The translations under genes and the position numbers were made by a program. A stretch of 64,000 bases of DNA. Source: Halomicrobium salinisoli (lineage in GTDB: Archaea > Halobacteriota > Halobacteria > Halobacteriales > Haloarculaceae). The notes beneath the pieces were generated by a model. It was not told the DNA's origin. It was given only the letters and a program-made list of their open reading frames with translations, and did no database searches. This document shows positions 50,101-57,958 of the stretch, piece after piece (the stretch's first letter is position 1; every line of letters starts with the position of its first letter). The stretch covers positions 1,612,001-1,676,000 of the forward strand of contig NZ_CP084463.1 of assembly GCF_020405185.1 (NCBI RefSeq), read 5' to 3'.

Positions 50101-51132
50101 GTGCAGCGAGAGACAGCATTCGCGGGTGGCGTGGTGGCGGTCGTCGTCATCATGCTGCTCAGCGCCGCCCTGGTCCCCGGCGTCGTCCCCGAGCAGGACG
50201 GAGAACCCGACGTCAGGGCGAGCCACCTCGACATCCGCGAGGACGACTCGACGATCCGTACCGCGGCGGTGCCCGGGGACACCGTCGTCTTCGGGCTCGA
50301 CATCCGGCTGCGCCACCGCGGCGGGCCGGCGGAGAACGTCACGGTCGAGGTCCGGGCGTTCGACGAGGAGACGAACCTGCTGGCGACGAGCCAGCGCGTC
50401 GACGCCGGGACCATCAAAGGCGACCGCGAGGTCTCCGTGCCCGTGAACCTGACCGTCGACCGCGAGGGCGGCTACCGGTTCGAGACGATCGTCTACGAGA
50501 ACGGGACCCGCGTGGCCCAGGCGTCGCAGTCCATCGACGGCGTCGACGCCCTCACGCCCGACTACTCGCGCTCGCCGATCGGCTTCCAGCGATTCGACGG
50601 CGACGGGGCGCGGACCATCGCGCCGCGCGACCCGCGCGTCGAGGACGGCCGCGCCACGCTGAACGTGTCGACGTTCCTCACGAACTCCGGGTCGGCGTCG
50701 GCCGGCGACGTGACGCTGCTCGTGCAGGCCCGGCAGGCCGACTCGAACCTCATCGCCGACGAGACCCGTCGGTCGGTCGACTCGATCCGACCGGGACGCT
50801 CCGTCCAGACCAACGTCGAGCTGACCGTCCCGGACGGCTACAACTACTGGCTCGACGCCATCCTGTTCAAGGACGGCGTCATCATCGACACGGCGCGCGG
50901 CCCGGCGGCGCTGGACCCGCCGATGAACGCAAGCGAGGGCACCACCGACGGCGGCACCGAGTTCGAGGCGTCCGACTTCGAGGGCGACCGCGTTACGGAC
51001 GAGCCCGAGCGGGACGGGGGTGCCGAGGAAGAGACGCACACCGTCTCCGGCGAAGGCCCCGGCTTCGGCCTCGCCGCGGCGCTGGCCGGACTGCTCGCGG
51101 CCGCACTACTGATCGCACGCAACTATGACTGA
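50101..51132 (+). CDS. Secreted protein with PGF-CTERM-type sorting signal
   Basis: 343 residues. N-terminal membrane helix GGVVAVVVIMLLSAALVPG, extracellular beta-rich region with two CARDB-like repeats (VRASHLDIREDDSTIRTAAVPGDTVVFGLDIRLRHRGGPAENVTVEVRAFDEETNLLATSQ.. and DGRATLNVSTFLTNSGSASAGDVTLLVQARQADSNL..), then an acidic Thr/Glu-rich linker, and a C-terminal GEGPGFGLAAALAGLLAAALLIARNYD with the P-G-F-G that archaeosortase A recognises, so it is probably cleaved and lipid-anchored to the surface. Several N-x-S/T sites may be glycosylated. It resembles the haloarchaeal DUF7490 proteins. The stop overlaps the next gene by eight bases. Confidence 0.85.
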   Translation: MQRETAFAGGVVAVVVIMLLSAALVPGVVPEQDGEPDVRASHLDIREDDSTIRTAAVPGDTVVFGLDIRLRHRGGPAENVTVEVRAFDEETNLLATSQRVDAGTIKGDREVSVPVNLTVDREGGYRFETIVYENGTRVAQASQSIDGVDALTPDYSRSPIGFQRFDGDGARTIAPRDPRVEDGRATLNVSTFLTNSGSASAGDVTLLVQARQADSNLIADETRRSVDSIRPGRSVQTNVELTVPDGYNYWLDAILFKDGVIIDTARGPAALDPPMNASEGTTDGGTEFEASDFEGDRVTDEPERDGGAEEETHTVSGEGPGFGLAAALAGLLAAALLIARNYD

Positions 51133-51454
51133 CACGGACGACACCACGGCGGTCGAATCGACGGTCGACGCCGACGACGGCGTCGGGACGAACTACACCG
51201 CAGGAGAGCCCGCGGCCGAAGCGGGCGACGGGGACGACGACGCCGACCTGGTCGACTACGTCCAGTGGAGCCTGCTGGCCATCCTGCTGCTGGTGGCGCT
51301 GGTCGCGACCTTCCGGTTCTACTTCTCGATGTCCACCGCGATCGACAACTTCGTCTCGCGGGAGTTCCGGCCGCTGTTCCAGGCGGCGTTCAACCTGGCC
51401 ATCCTGCTCGCCTGCGGCGCCGGCCTCACGGCCCTGGTCCGCCGAATCAGGTAG
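51125..51454 (+). CDS. Small membrane protein, 109 aa
   Basis: 109 residues. Acidic, unstructured N-terminus (TDTDDTTAVESTVDADDG..), then two membrane helices, LVDYVQWSLLAILLLVALVATFRFYF and PLFQAAFNLAILLACGAGLTALVRRIR, with MSTAIDNFVSREF between. Unknown function; in DUF8060-like haloarchaeal proteins this layout recurs. The start overlaps the end of the PGF-CTERM protein gene by eight bases, so the two should be co-translated and may interact at the membrane. Confidence 0.72.
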   Translation: MTDTDDTTAVESTVDADDGVGTNYTAGEPAAEAGDGDDDADLVDYVQWSLLAILLLVALVATFRFYFSMSTAIDNFVSREFRPLFQAAFNLAILLACGAGLTALVRRIR

Positions 51455-51493
51455 ACGACAATCCTTTTCCGGCGGCCATTCCAAGCCGACGCT

Positions 51494-51928
51494 ATGGCAG
51501 ACGACGACACTGACGAGGCGGACGCACCCGAGGAAGCAACCGAGGAGTCGGCCGAGAGCGGCGACGACGAGGAGAAGTCCTTCCGCGAGCGGGTCGAGGA
51601 GATCCGCCAGGAGCGCGCCGAGGAGCGCGAGGAGGGCGAGGGCGAGATGAGCCGCGAGGAGCGCATGGAAGAGATGATGGGCGGCGAGGGCGGCGGCCCC
51701 GGCGGCATGGGCGGCAACCCCTTCGCCCAGATGATGGGCGGTATGATGGGCGGCGGCCCCGGCGGCGGCATGGGCCCCGGCGGCGGTCCCGGCGGACCCG
51801 GCGGCCGCGGCCGCGAGGAGTCGGGCGGTGACAACGAGGAGCTCACCCGCGAGGTCCGCAAGCTCCGCGACGAGGTCCACGACGTCCGGCGGACGCTGGA
51901 GCGCATCGCCGAAGCGCTCGAGGACTGA
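51494..51928 (+). CDS. Acidic protein with Gly/Met-rich core and coiled-coil tail
   Basis: 144 residues in three parts: an acidic helical N-terminus (DEADAPEEATEESAESGDDEEKSFRERVEEIRQERAEEREEGEGEMSREERMEEMM), a Gly/Met/Pro core with repeated G-G-G-P-G-G-M/G units (about residues 57-103, including NPFAQMMGGMMGGG), and a C-terminal coiled coil NEELTREVRKLRDEVHDVRRTLERIAEALED. The core is low-complexity and would be flexible. Function unknown. It follows the membrane pair by 39 bases on the same strand; the C-terminal heptads suggest oligomerisation. Confidence 0.72.
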   Translation: MADDDTDEADAPEEATEESAESGDDEEKSFRERVEEIRQERAEEREEGEGEMSREERMEEMMGGEGGGPGGMGGNPFAQMMGGMMGGGPGGGMGPGGGPGGPGGRGREESGGDNEELTREVRKLRDEVHDVRRTLERIAEALED

Positions 51929-51946
51929 GGCCTACCGGCGCGGCGA

Positions 51947-52498
51947 CTATCTTCTCGCAGCCACGTAGCATACCGCCTGCTCGCGTAGCTCCGGGTGCGG
52001 AACGGCGGGCGGGCGCGCCGACCGGACGACGGACAGCGCGTCGGCGAGCGGACGGTCCTCCGTGACCGCAATCGCCGTCGCCGCAACGATCGGACTCCGA
52101 GAGATCCCGTGCGAACAGTGTATCAGCACTGTGTCGTCGCCGTCGACCAGACCGCAGGCGACGTCGGCGGCCGCCTCGAAGGCCGCCCAGTCGTTTCCGG
52201 GCCCGTCGATCAGCGGCCGGTGGTGAGTCGTCGCAGGCGCCTGCTCGCGTGTCGCCTCGCTTCGCTCGGCTCCCGCTCGCTCTTGGCGAGGCCGCTCGCT
52301 TCGCTCGCGGCCTCGCGGCTCGCGCGTCAGCGACAGCACGGACTCGAACGAGCGGTCGCACCGCTCCGGGTCGGCGGCGTGGCGGTTGCCGACGAACAGG
52401 TCGCGGTCGCCGATTCGTCTGGCGATCGGTCCGTCGTGGCAGTGGCCGAACGGGCGGACGATAGCCGATCCGTGTCGACGCCAGTCGGGCCCAGGCAT
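51947..52498 (-). CDS. Dual-specificity protein phosphatase with repeat-derived insert
   Basis: 183 residues. The catalytic P-loop is VLIHCSHGISRSPIVAATAIA at about residues 124-144 (H-C-x5-R-S with Cys128 and Arg134), as in dual-specificity and tyrosine phosphatases; the N-terminal IARRIGDRDLFVGNRHAADP region is the usual DSP start. Residues 60-86 (rich in Arg, Glu, Ser and Ala) are encoded by a hairpin repeat (52240-52315) inserted in frame between the start and the general-acid region, and are not part of the fold. The protein may still be active if the insert loops out. Ends 18 bases beyond the coiled-coil gene's stop, convergent. Confidence 0.75.
   Translation of the reverse strand: MPGPDWRRHGSAIVRPFGHCHDGPIARRIGDRDLFVGNRHAADPERCDRSFESVLSLTREPRGRERSERPRQERAGAERSEATREQAPATTHHRPLIDGPGNDWAAFEAAADVACGLVDGDDTVLIHCSHGISRSPIVAATAIAVTEDRPLADALSVVRSARPPAVPHPELREQAVCYVAARR
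52240..52315 (+). repeat. Small hairpin repeat, locus 3, inside the phosphatase gene
   Basis: Same layout as locus 1: CCTGCTCGCGTGTCGC lead, GGCTCCCGCTCGC block and a 29-base hairpin at 52287-52315 (9-bp stem CGAGGCCGC/GCGGCCTCG, 11-base loop TCGCTTCGCTC). The whole repeat is inside an open reading frame on the other strand and keeps its frame. Confidence 0.8.
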
Positions 52499-52540
52499 GG
52501 CTGTGGGACCCGGGGAGAACGCGCGAGGCGAGAGAGCGAG

Positions 52541-52891
52541 CTACTCCTCGTAGGCGAGGTTCATGACCCACTGCGAGAAGGCGTCGCTGCGGGCGTCGAT
52601 CTCCTCGTCGCCGATGAACGGGGAGAGCATGTCGCCGGCCATCAGCAGCGAGAAGTCCAGATCGCGGGGTGCGGGCGTCAGGTAGTAGGTGTTGTGGCCG
52701 TCGTAGACCGTCTCGTCCCGCTGGATGAGCCCCTGCTCGGCCAGCGAGTCGACGATGCGGCTCCCCTTTCGCGAGGAGACGTCGAGCTCCTTCCAGAAGT
52801 CGCTCTGGTGGATCCCGCCCGTCTCGCGGATGAGTTCGAGCCCGGCGCGTTCGTCCTCGGAGAGGTTCTCCTCGGCGGCTGCCATGCTCAT
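52541..52891 (-). CDS. MarR-like winged-helix regulator
   Basis: 116 residues: LSEDERAGLELIRETGGIHQSDFWKELDVSSRKGSRIVDSLAEQGLIQRDETVYDGHNTYYLTPAPRDLDFSLLMAGDMLSPFIGDEEIDARSDAFSQWVMNLAYEE. The HTH is the QSDFWKELDVSSRKGSRIVDSLAEQGLI segment, followed by a wing ending YYLTPAP. The C-terminal part (FSLLMAGDMLSPFIGDEEID) is a family-specific helical region of haloarchaeal DUF7343-like regulators. Target unknown. It precedes the DSP gene by 42 bases on the same strand; the TANGO2-like gene ends 27 bases upstream. Confidence 0.82.
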   Translation of the reverse strand: MSMAAAEENLSEDERAGLELIRETGGIHQSDFWKELDVSSRKGSRIVDSLAEQGLIQRDETVYDGHNTYYLTPAPRDLDFSLLMAGDMLSPFIGDEEIDARSDAFSQWVMNLAYEE

Positions 52892-52918
52892 GTACCCCTT
52901 ACTGGGACGGTCGGCCGT

Positions 52919-53656
52919 TTAAAGTTGACCTTCGACCGGGCGGTAGGCCGTCTCGCAGGGCGGCCCGTCGGCGAACCGGTAACGGCGCTCGTCGTCGCCG
53001 AGGACGAGGAGCGACGACGAGCGGGTCCCGAAGCCGTCGCCGTGGACGCAGACGCCGTAGTCGTGGTCGGCGACGACCGTCGCCGCGCGGTCGAGCCACT
53101 CGGCCGCCGACTCGCCGGGCTCGGGCTGGAGCGCCTCGTGGACCCGGCCGGCGTTGGTCGCCTGCTCTTCCGCGGGTTCCTGCCGGAAGTCGGGGATGCG
53201 GTAGTCGCCGTCGGCGCCGACGTTGACGACGACGTGGACCCCGGGCTCCAGCGGCCTGAAGGACAGTTGGCCGTCCCACTCGAAGTACAGCGCGGCGTTC
53301 TCGTCGGCGACGACGAGGTTGAACCCCTGGTACTCGTCCTCGCGGACGGCCCGTTCGACCCGCCGGGCGGCGTCCTCGGCCGTCTCGGCGCCCAGCACGT
53401 CGCGGACCAGCAGGCCGCGCGAGCGCTCGCCTGCGAGGTCGCTGTCGGTCCAGCGGTTGGTTATCCCGACGAAGACGCCGTGCTCGTTGTAGCCGATCCA
53501 GGTCCCGCCGGCCTCGCCGTCGACCGGGGCGAGCGCGCGGGCGTCCCACTCGCGGACGGCGGGCGGTTCGGACGGCCGGTCGTCGCTCTCGTCGCGGTTG
53601 GCCGCCGCCGCGAGGTACGGCTCGAAGACCTGCCAGGCGAACACCAGCGTGCACAC
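52919..53656 (-). CDS. NRDE (TANGO2-like) family protein
   Basis: 245 residues, start ATG at 53656. CTLVFAWQVFEPYLAAAANRDESDDRPSEPPAVREW begins with the Cys2 and N-R-D-E motif that name the family, followed by GGTWIGYNEHGVFVGITNRW, GLLVRDVLGAETAEDAARRVERAVREDEYQGFNLVVADENAALYFEWDG, and a C-terminal SSLLVLGDDERRYRFADGPPC region. Cys2 may act as an N-terminal nucleophile (Ntn-hydrolase-like fold). In other organisms TANGO2 relatives are linked to haem or lipid handling; here it is unknown. Stands alone between menE and the MarR-like gene. Confidence 0.88.
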   Translation of the reverse strand: MCTLVFAWQVFEPYLAAAANRDESDDRPSEPPAVREWDARALAPVDGEAGGTWIGYNEHGVFVGITNRWTDSDLAGERSRGLLVRDVLGAETAEDAARRVERAVREDEYQGFNLVVADENAALYFEWDGQLSFRPLEPGVHVVVNVGADGDYRIPDFRQEPAEEQATNAGRVHEALQPEPGESAAEWLDRAATVVADHDYGVCVHGDGFGTRSSSLLVLGDDERRYRFADGPPCETAYRPVEGQL

Positions 53657-53710
53657 GGATGGCTCCTCGTACGCGCGCTCCGGGATTAAAAGGCGCGCCT
53701 CGCTCCGGGG

Positions 53711-55207
53711 CTACGCCAGGAGCTCCCGCGCGCGCTCGCGGTCGACGGTCCCCGACGCCGTGCGGGGCAGTCGGTCGACGAAGCGCACCGTCTTCGGGAC
53801 GGCGAAGGCGGGGAGCTCGTCTCGAGCGCGGGCGCGGAGGTCGTCGACGGTCAGGTCGCCCCCTGGGACGACCAGTGCGGCGACGCGCTCGCCCCACTCA
53901 TCGTCCGGGACGCCGACGACCGCCGCGTCGTCGACCGCGGGGTGCTCGCGCAGCGCGTCGGCCACCTTCGCCGGCCGGACGTTCTCGCCGCCGGTCACGA
54001 TGACGTCGTCGGCGCGTCCCAGGATCCACAGTCGTCCGTCCGCGTCCAGATAGCCCCTGTCGCCGGTGTACAGGCCGCGGTCGCCGAACGCCGCCGCGGT
54101 CGCCGCGTCGTCGAGGTAGCCCGGCGTCACCGTCGGCCCGTCGACGACGACTTCGCCGGCCTCGCCCGGCGGCTGCTCGCTCCCGTCAGCGACGATAGAT
54201 ACCGTCGCGTCGCGGAGCGGCCGCCCGACGGTGCCCTCGTGGTCGAACGCCTCCTCCGGCGTCGCGGTGGCGACCTGCGAGGCCGTCTCCGTCAGCCCGT
54301 AGGTGGGGAAGACCGGCACCTCGTGGCGCTCGCAGCGGTCGATCAGGTCCGCGGGCGCGGGGCCGCCGCCGAGCAGCACGAACCGCAGCGATTCCGGCGG
54401 CGTCCATCCAGCGTCGAGCAGGCGCGTCAGCGCCGTCGGGACGAGGGAGACGCCCGTGACGTCGCGCTCCCGCATGACCTCGGCAGTCTCGTCGGCGTCG
54501 AACTCGCGCTGGAGGACGGCCGTCGTGCCGTACACTGTCGACCGGAGGAGCGGCGCCAGCCCGCCCATGTGGTACATCGGGAGGCAGATGAGCCAGCGAT
54601 CGTCCGGGTCGACGCCGAGGCGGTCCGCGGAGGCGCTGGCGCTGGCGACGAGGTTCGCCGTCGTCAGCCGTACGCCCTTCGGCCGGCCCGTCGTCCCCGA
54701 GGTGAACATGACCAGCCGTTCTGCGTCGGGGTCGCGCGGGTCGCTCGGCGCACCGCCGTCGCTGGTGGAGTCGTCGAGTGCATCGACGTCCGCCACCGTC
54801 ACGTCGTCGCCCGCCACCGCGCGCGCCAGTGCCGCGGTGTCGCCGTTGCAGAGCAGGACCTCGATACCGGCCCGCTCGACCTGATCGGCCAGCGTCTCGC
54901 GGTCGAGCCGGACGTTCAGCGGAACAAGGGTTCGGCCGATCCGCGGGACGGCGAAGGCGACCTCGGCGAACGGGACGCCCGTCGAGAGCAGCGTCCCGAC
55001 GCGTCCCTCACCGGGGAGCGCGTCGATTCCGGCCGCCGCCAGCGCGACCCGCCGGTCGAACTCGGCCGCGGACCAGCGCTCGTCCTCGTCCGCGTCGACC
55101 AGGAGCGTGCGGTCCGGGGTGCTCTCCGCTCGCGCCCGGAGAAGGTCGGTCACGGCGAGCGAGCGGTCGGAATCGACGGGCCACTCCCACGGGTCGGGGA
55201 GCGTCAC
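53711..55207 (-). CDS. menE: o-Succinylbenzoate-CoA ligase
   Basis: 498 residues, GTG start at 55207 preceded by a GGAGGTG Shine-Dalgarno. ANL-family enzyme adding CoA to o-succinylbenzoate in menaquinone synthesis. Motifs: LVMFTSGTTGRPKGVRLTTANL (A3 P-loop), RFVLLGGGPAP, FPTYGLTETASQ (A5), LYTGDRGYLDADGRLWILGRADDVIVTGGENV (A7-A8), and PAFAVPKTVRFVDRLPRTASGTVDRERARELL at the end, where the A10 motif reads S-G-T instead of S-G-K: the catalytic lysine is a threonine. The start overlaps the menC stop (GTGA), so menA-menC-menE form one unit. Confidence 0.88.
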   Translation of the reverse strand: MTLPDPWEWPVDSDRSLAVTDLLRARAESTPDRTLLVDADEDERWSAAEFDRRVALAAAGIDALPGEGRVGTLLSTGVPFAEVAFAVPRIGRTLVPLNVRLDRETLADQVERAGIEVLLCNGDTAALARAVAGDDVTVADVDALDDSTSDGGAPSDPRDPDAERLVMFTSGTTGRPKGVRLTTANLVASASASADRLGVDPDDRWLICLPMYHMGGLAPLLRSTVYGTTAVLQREFDADETAEVMRERDVTGVSLVPTALTRLLDAGWTPPESLRFVLLGGGPAPADLIDRCERHEVPVFPTYGLTETASQVATATPEEAFDHEGTVGRPLRDATVSIVADGSEQPPGEAGEVVVDGPTVTPGYLDDAATAAAFGDRGLYTGDRGYLDADGRLWILGRADDVIVTGGENVRPAKVADALREHPAVDDAAVVGVPDDEWGERVAALVVPGGDLTVDDLRARARDELPAFAVPKTVRFVDRLPRTASGTVDRERARELLA

Positions 55208-56241
55208 GGCGACACCTCCGCGGGGTCGATCCCCAGTCCGGGGCCGTCGGGGACGCGAACGCGGCCGTCCTCGACGGGCGCCGGGTCCGGCCCGAGGTCC
55301 GCAGCGAGCAGGTCCGCCGTCGCCAGCCCGCAGGGCTCGACGTCGGGGACGGCGGCCGCGACGTGGACCGCCGCGGTCCGGGCGACGACGCCGTCGACGG
55401 TGGTCGAGATCACGGGCTCGACTCCGGCCTCGCGGGCGCGCTCGGCGATGGCGTGCGCGTCGCCCGGCCCGCCCAGCGCCATGGGCTTGAGCACGAGGTA
55501 GTCCGCCGCGTCGGCGTCGAGGACGTCCGCCACCGGGTGCTCGACCAGCGCCTCGTCGAGCGCGACTGCGGGCTCGTCGGGGAGGTCGGCGTGGCCGTCG
55601 AGGTCCGACGCGGCCAGCGGCTGCTCGACGTACTGGAGGTCGAACTCGGCCAGCGCGTCCATCGCGTTCGCTGCGTCGTCCGGGCCCCAGGCGCCGTTGG
55701 CGTCGACGCGGAGGGTGACGTCCTCGCCGACGGCCCGTCGGACCGCGGCGACCCGCTCGACGTCGGCCTCGACCGGCCGGGCGCCGACCTTGAGCTTCAG
55801 GCAGTCGAAGCCGCGGTCGACGGCCGTCTCGGCGCGCTCGACCGTGGTCTCGCGGTCGGCGTCGCCGACGGTGGCGTTGACCGGGACCGACGACGCCGGG
55901 CGGTCCCCGCCGAGCCAGCGGGCGAGCGGGACGCCCTCGGCCCGCGCGTCGGCGTCGAGGAGCGCCGTCGAGAGCCCGTGGCGGGCGGCGGGGACGCCCT
56001 CGCCGGCGAGAGAGCGGAGCGCGGCGCGGTAGTCGCCCTCGTCGCTCCCCGTCTCCAGCGCGGCGTCGAGGGCCGTCCGACACTCCTCGACGGATTCCGT
56101 CCAGCCCGGCAGCGGCGTCGACTCGCCGATGCCGGCTGTCCCGCGGTGGGACACCTCGACCAGGAACCCGTCGCGGCGCTCGATGGCGCCGTCGGCGGTC
56201 GACAGCGGTTCGGCCAGCGGGAGCGAGAATTCCTCGATCAT
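55204..56241 (-). CDS. menC: o-Succinylbenzoate synthase
   Basis: 345 residues. Enolase-superfamily dehydratase that makes o-succinylbenzoate from SHCHC. The muconate-lactonizing barrel motifs are in order: FDCLKLKVGARP (K-x-K), LRVDANGAWGPDDA (Asp), YVEQPLAASDLDGHADLPDEPAVALDEAL (Glu and Asp metal ligands in E-Q-P and L-D-E), and YLVLKPMALGGPG (second catalytic Lys). The N-terminal capping domain starts MIEEFSLPLAEPLSTADGAIERRDGFLVEV. It overlaps menA by four bases at its start and menE at its end. The genes for the earlier steps (menF, menD, menH, menB) are not in this window. Confidence 0.93.
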   Translation of the reverse strand: MIEEFSLPLAEPLSTADGAIERRDGFLVEVSHRGTAGIGESTPLPGWTESVEECRTALDAALETGSDEGDYRAALRSLAGEGVPAARHGLSTALLDADARAEGVPLARWLGGDRPASSVPVNATVGDADRETTVERAETAVDRGFDCLKLKVGARPVEADVERVAAVRRAVGEDVTLRVDANGAWGPDDAANAMDALAEFDLQYVEQPLAASDLDGHADLPDEPAVALDEALVEHPVADVLDADAADYLVLKPMALGGPGDAHAIAERAREAGVEPVISTTVDGVVARTAAVHVAAAVPDVEPCGLATADLLAADLGPDPAPVEDGRVRVPDGPGLGIDPAEVSP

Positions 56242-57188
56242 AGCAGTGCTGGGGCCGCCAGTCCGGCGGCGAACAGCAGGGAGTGGGCGAACAGCGTCTG
56301 GCCGACGCGCTCCAGGGCCGGGTTGAGCGCGTCGCCGTCGGTGCGGGTCAGGACCGTCCGCGAGACCGAGGCGGCCAGCGGCAGCGAGGCCAGCGGCGCC
56401 AGCGCCCACGCGCCGTAGTCGGGGTCGAGGGCGAACGCGACGGGGACGGCGTAGGAGAGGACGACCAGCGACAGGAACTCGACGCGGCTCCAGCGGTAGC
56501 CCAGCATGACGGCCAGGGTCCGCTTGCCGGTCGCGGCGTCGGTCTCGCGGTCGCGGACGTTGTTGACCACGAGGATGCACGTCGAGAGGGCCGCCGCCGG
56601 GAGGCTCGCAAGGAGCGGTTCGACCACGGGGAGCCCCGTCGGGAGCCCGGTCGGGAACGCGCCGACGCCGTTCTCGACGACCCACTGGACGTAGTAGGTG
56701 CCCGTCACGGCGACGAGGCCGAAGTAGACGAACACGAAGAGGTCGCCCAGGCCGCGGTAGCCGTAGGGGTACGGGCCGCCGGTGTAGAGGACGCCGGCGA
56801 TGATGCTCGACAGGCCCACGACGAGGATCGGCAGGCCGCCGACGGCCACGAGGTAGAGCCCGACGGCCATCGCCAGCCCGTAGGTCCCGATCATGGCGAG
56901 TTTGACCTGTCCGGGCGGGATCAGCCCGCCGGCGGTCACCCGCGTGAACCCCTCGCGGTCCTCGGTGTCGGCGCCGTTGACGAAGTCGTAGTAGTCGTTC
57001 GCGAAGTTCGTTCCCACCTGGATCAGCAGCGCGCCCGCGAGCGCCGCCAGCCAGGGGAGCGGGGCGAAGACGCCGTCGTGGAGCGCCAGGCCCGCCCCGA
57101 CGATCACCGGCGCGCTCCCGGCCGGCAGCGTCTGCGGACGAGCGGCCATCACCCAGGCGCGTCGCTTCGACACCTCGGCAGTGCTCAT
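56238..57188 (-). CDS. menA: 1,4-Dihydroxy-2-naphthoate polyprenyltransferase
   Basis: 316 residues, about nine membrane helices, UbiA superfamily. It attaches the isoprenoid tail to DHNA to give demethylmenaquinone. The two Asp-rich prenyl-diphosphate sites are NFANDYYDFVNGADTEDREG and VVNNVRDRETDAATGKRTLAV, and the start RRAWVMAARPQTLPAGSAPVIVG is the usual MenA N-terminus. First gene of the menA-menC-menE unit. The divergent small hypothetical gene's end lies 73 bases upstream. Haloarchaea use menaquinone as respiratory quinone, so this is central energy metabolism. Confidence 0.95.
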   Translation of the reverse strand: MSTAEVSKRRAWVMAARPQTLPAGSAPVIVGAGLALHDGVFAPLPWLAALAGALLIQVGTNFANDYYDFVNGADTEDREGFTRVTAGGLIPPGQVKLAMIGTYGLAMAVGLYLVAVGGLPILVVGLSSIIAGVLYTGGPYPYGYRGLGDLFVFVYFGLVAVTGTYYVQWVVENGVGAFPTGLPTGLPVVEPLLASLPAAALSTCILVVNNVRDRETDAATGKRTLAVMLGYRWSRVEFLSLVVLSYAVPVAFALDPDYGAWALAPLASLPLAASVSRTVLTRTDGDALNPALERVGQTLFAHSLLFAAGLAAPALL

Positions 57189-57261
57189 CGTCGGAAAGTC
57201 GCGACCGGACCAGTGTCAAGGTTGGCATCCGTCGCCGTCGGGGCGGCCCCGGCCGCTCCGA

Positions 57262-57789
57262 TCACAGCGGGAGCGACACGGAGAACCGCTCGTCGATCAG
57301 TTCCGCCAGGTGCGCGGCCTTCCGGTGGACGATCGACTCGTGGTACGTGTCCAGGTCCATCCGGTCGAGATGTCTCCGCATCCGGCGGCGGCCCTCCTCG
57401 TGGCGGATGTCCCGCTGGAGCGCGTGGGCGATCGGGTGGCGCAGCCAGTTGTACTCGTAGTGGGCGTACAGGTCGACCCGGTCCACGCTCTGGGCGAACA
57501 GCACGACGTGGAGCTGTCGGTCCGCCAGCGGCGAGTCCCTGTACACCCAGCTCCCGTCGGTGCTCGTCCCGAGCGGCGTGTAGTGATACAGGCTGAGGGG
57601 GTCCCAGTCGAACCCCGCCGCCGACAGCTCCGCCTCCAGGTCGTCGATCCGACAGCGGACCGTCCCGGCGTACTCCGACGCCCGGATGTGCGTGGCCGGC
57701 TGCCCCACGAGCCGCGCGGTTCGGTCGATCCAGGGGCCGACGGCGCTACGAACCCGGTGTGTGACGCGGCGCTGGACGTCGATCGGCAT
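57262..57789 (-). CDS. Conserved haloarchaeal hypothetical protein, 175 aa
   Basis: 175 residues, ATG at 57789 (a longer frame to 57912 runs through the divergent promoter). Soluble, with a basic N-terminus, a beta-rich middle (DWDPLSLYHYTPLGTSTDGSWVYRDSPLADRQLHVVLFAQSVDRVDLYAHYEYNWLRHPIAHALQR), and a helical C-terminus with DTYHESIVHRKAAHLAELIDERFS. Histidines and tyrosines are abundant, but no metal motif stands out. I do not recognise the family. It lies upstream of menA on the same strand, with a 73-base gap. Divergent from the Na+/H+ antiporter gene. Confidence 0.7.
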   Translation of the reverse strand: MPIDVQRRVTHRVRSAVGPWIDRTARLVGQPATHIRASEYAGTVRCRIDDLEAELSAAGFDWDPLSLYHYTPLGTSTDGSWVYRDSPLADRQLHVVLFAQSVDRVDLYAHYEYNWLRHPIAHALQRDIRHEEGRRRMRRHLDRMDLDTYHESIVHRKAAHLAELIDERFSVSLPL

Positions 57790-57958
57790 CTGGGTAGGGC
57801 TAGGTGCTCGCGACGGGATAGCGTTTCGTCGCCGCGGACCGGCGGTCCGGCTCTGTCCCGAGTTCGTGTCGGGAGCGTTCCGGAACCGGGCCTGTCGACC
57901 GTCAGATATCACCGCCCAGACGAGCCGTTACCATCGATCCCGCCGTAGCGGCTGGCAG

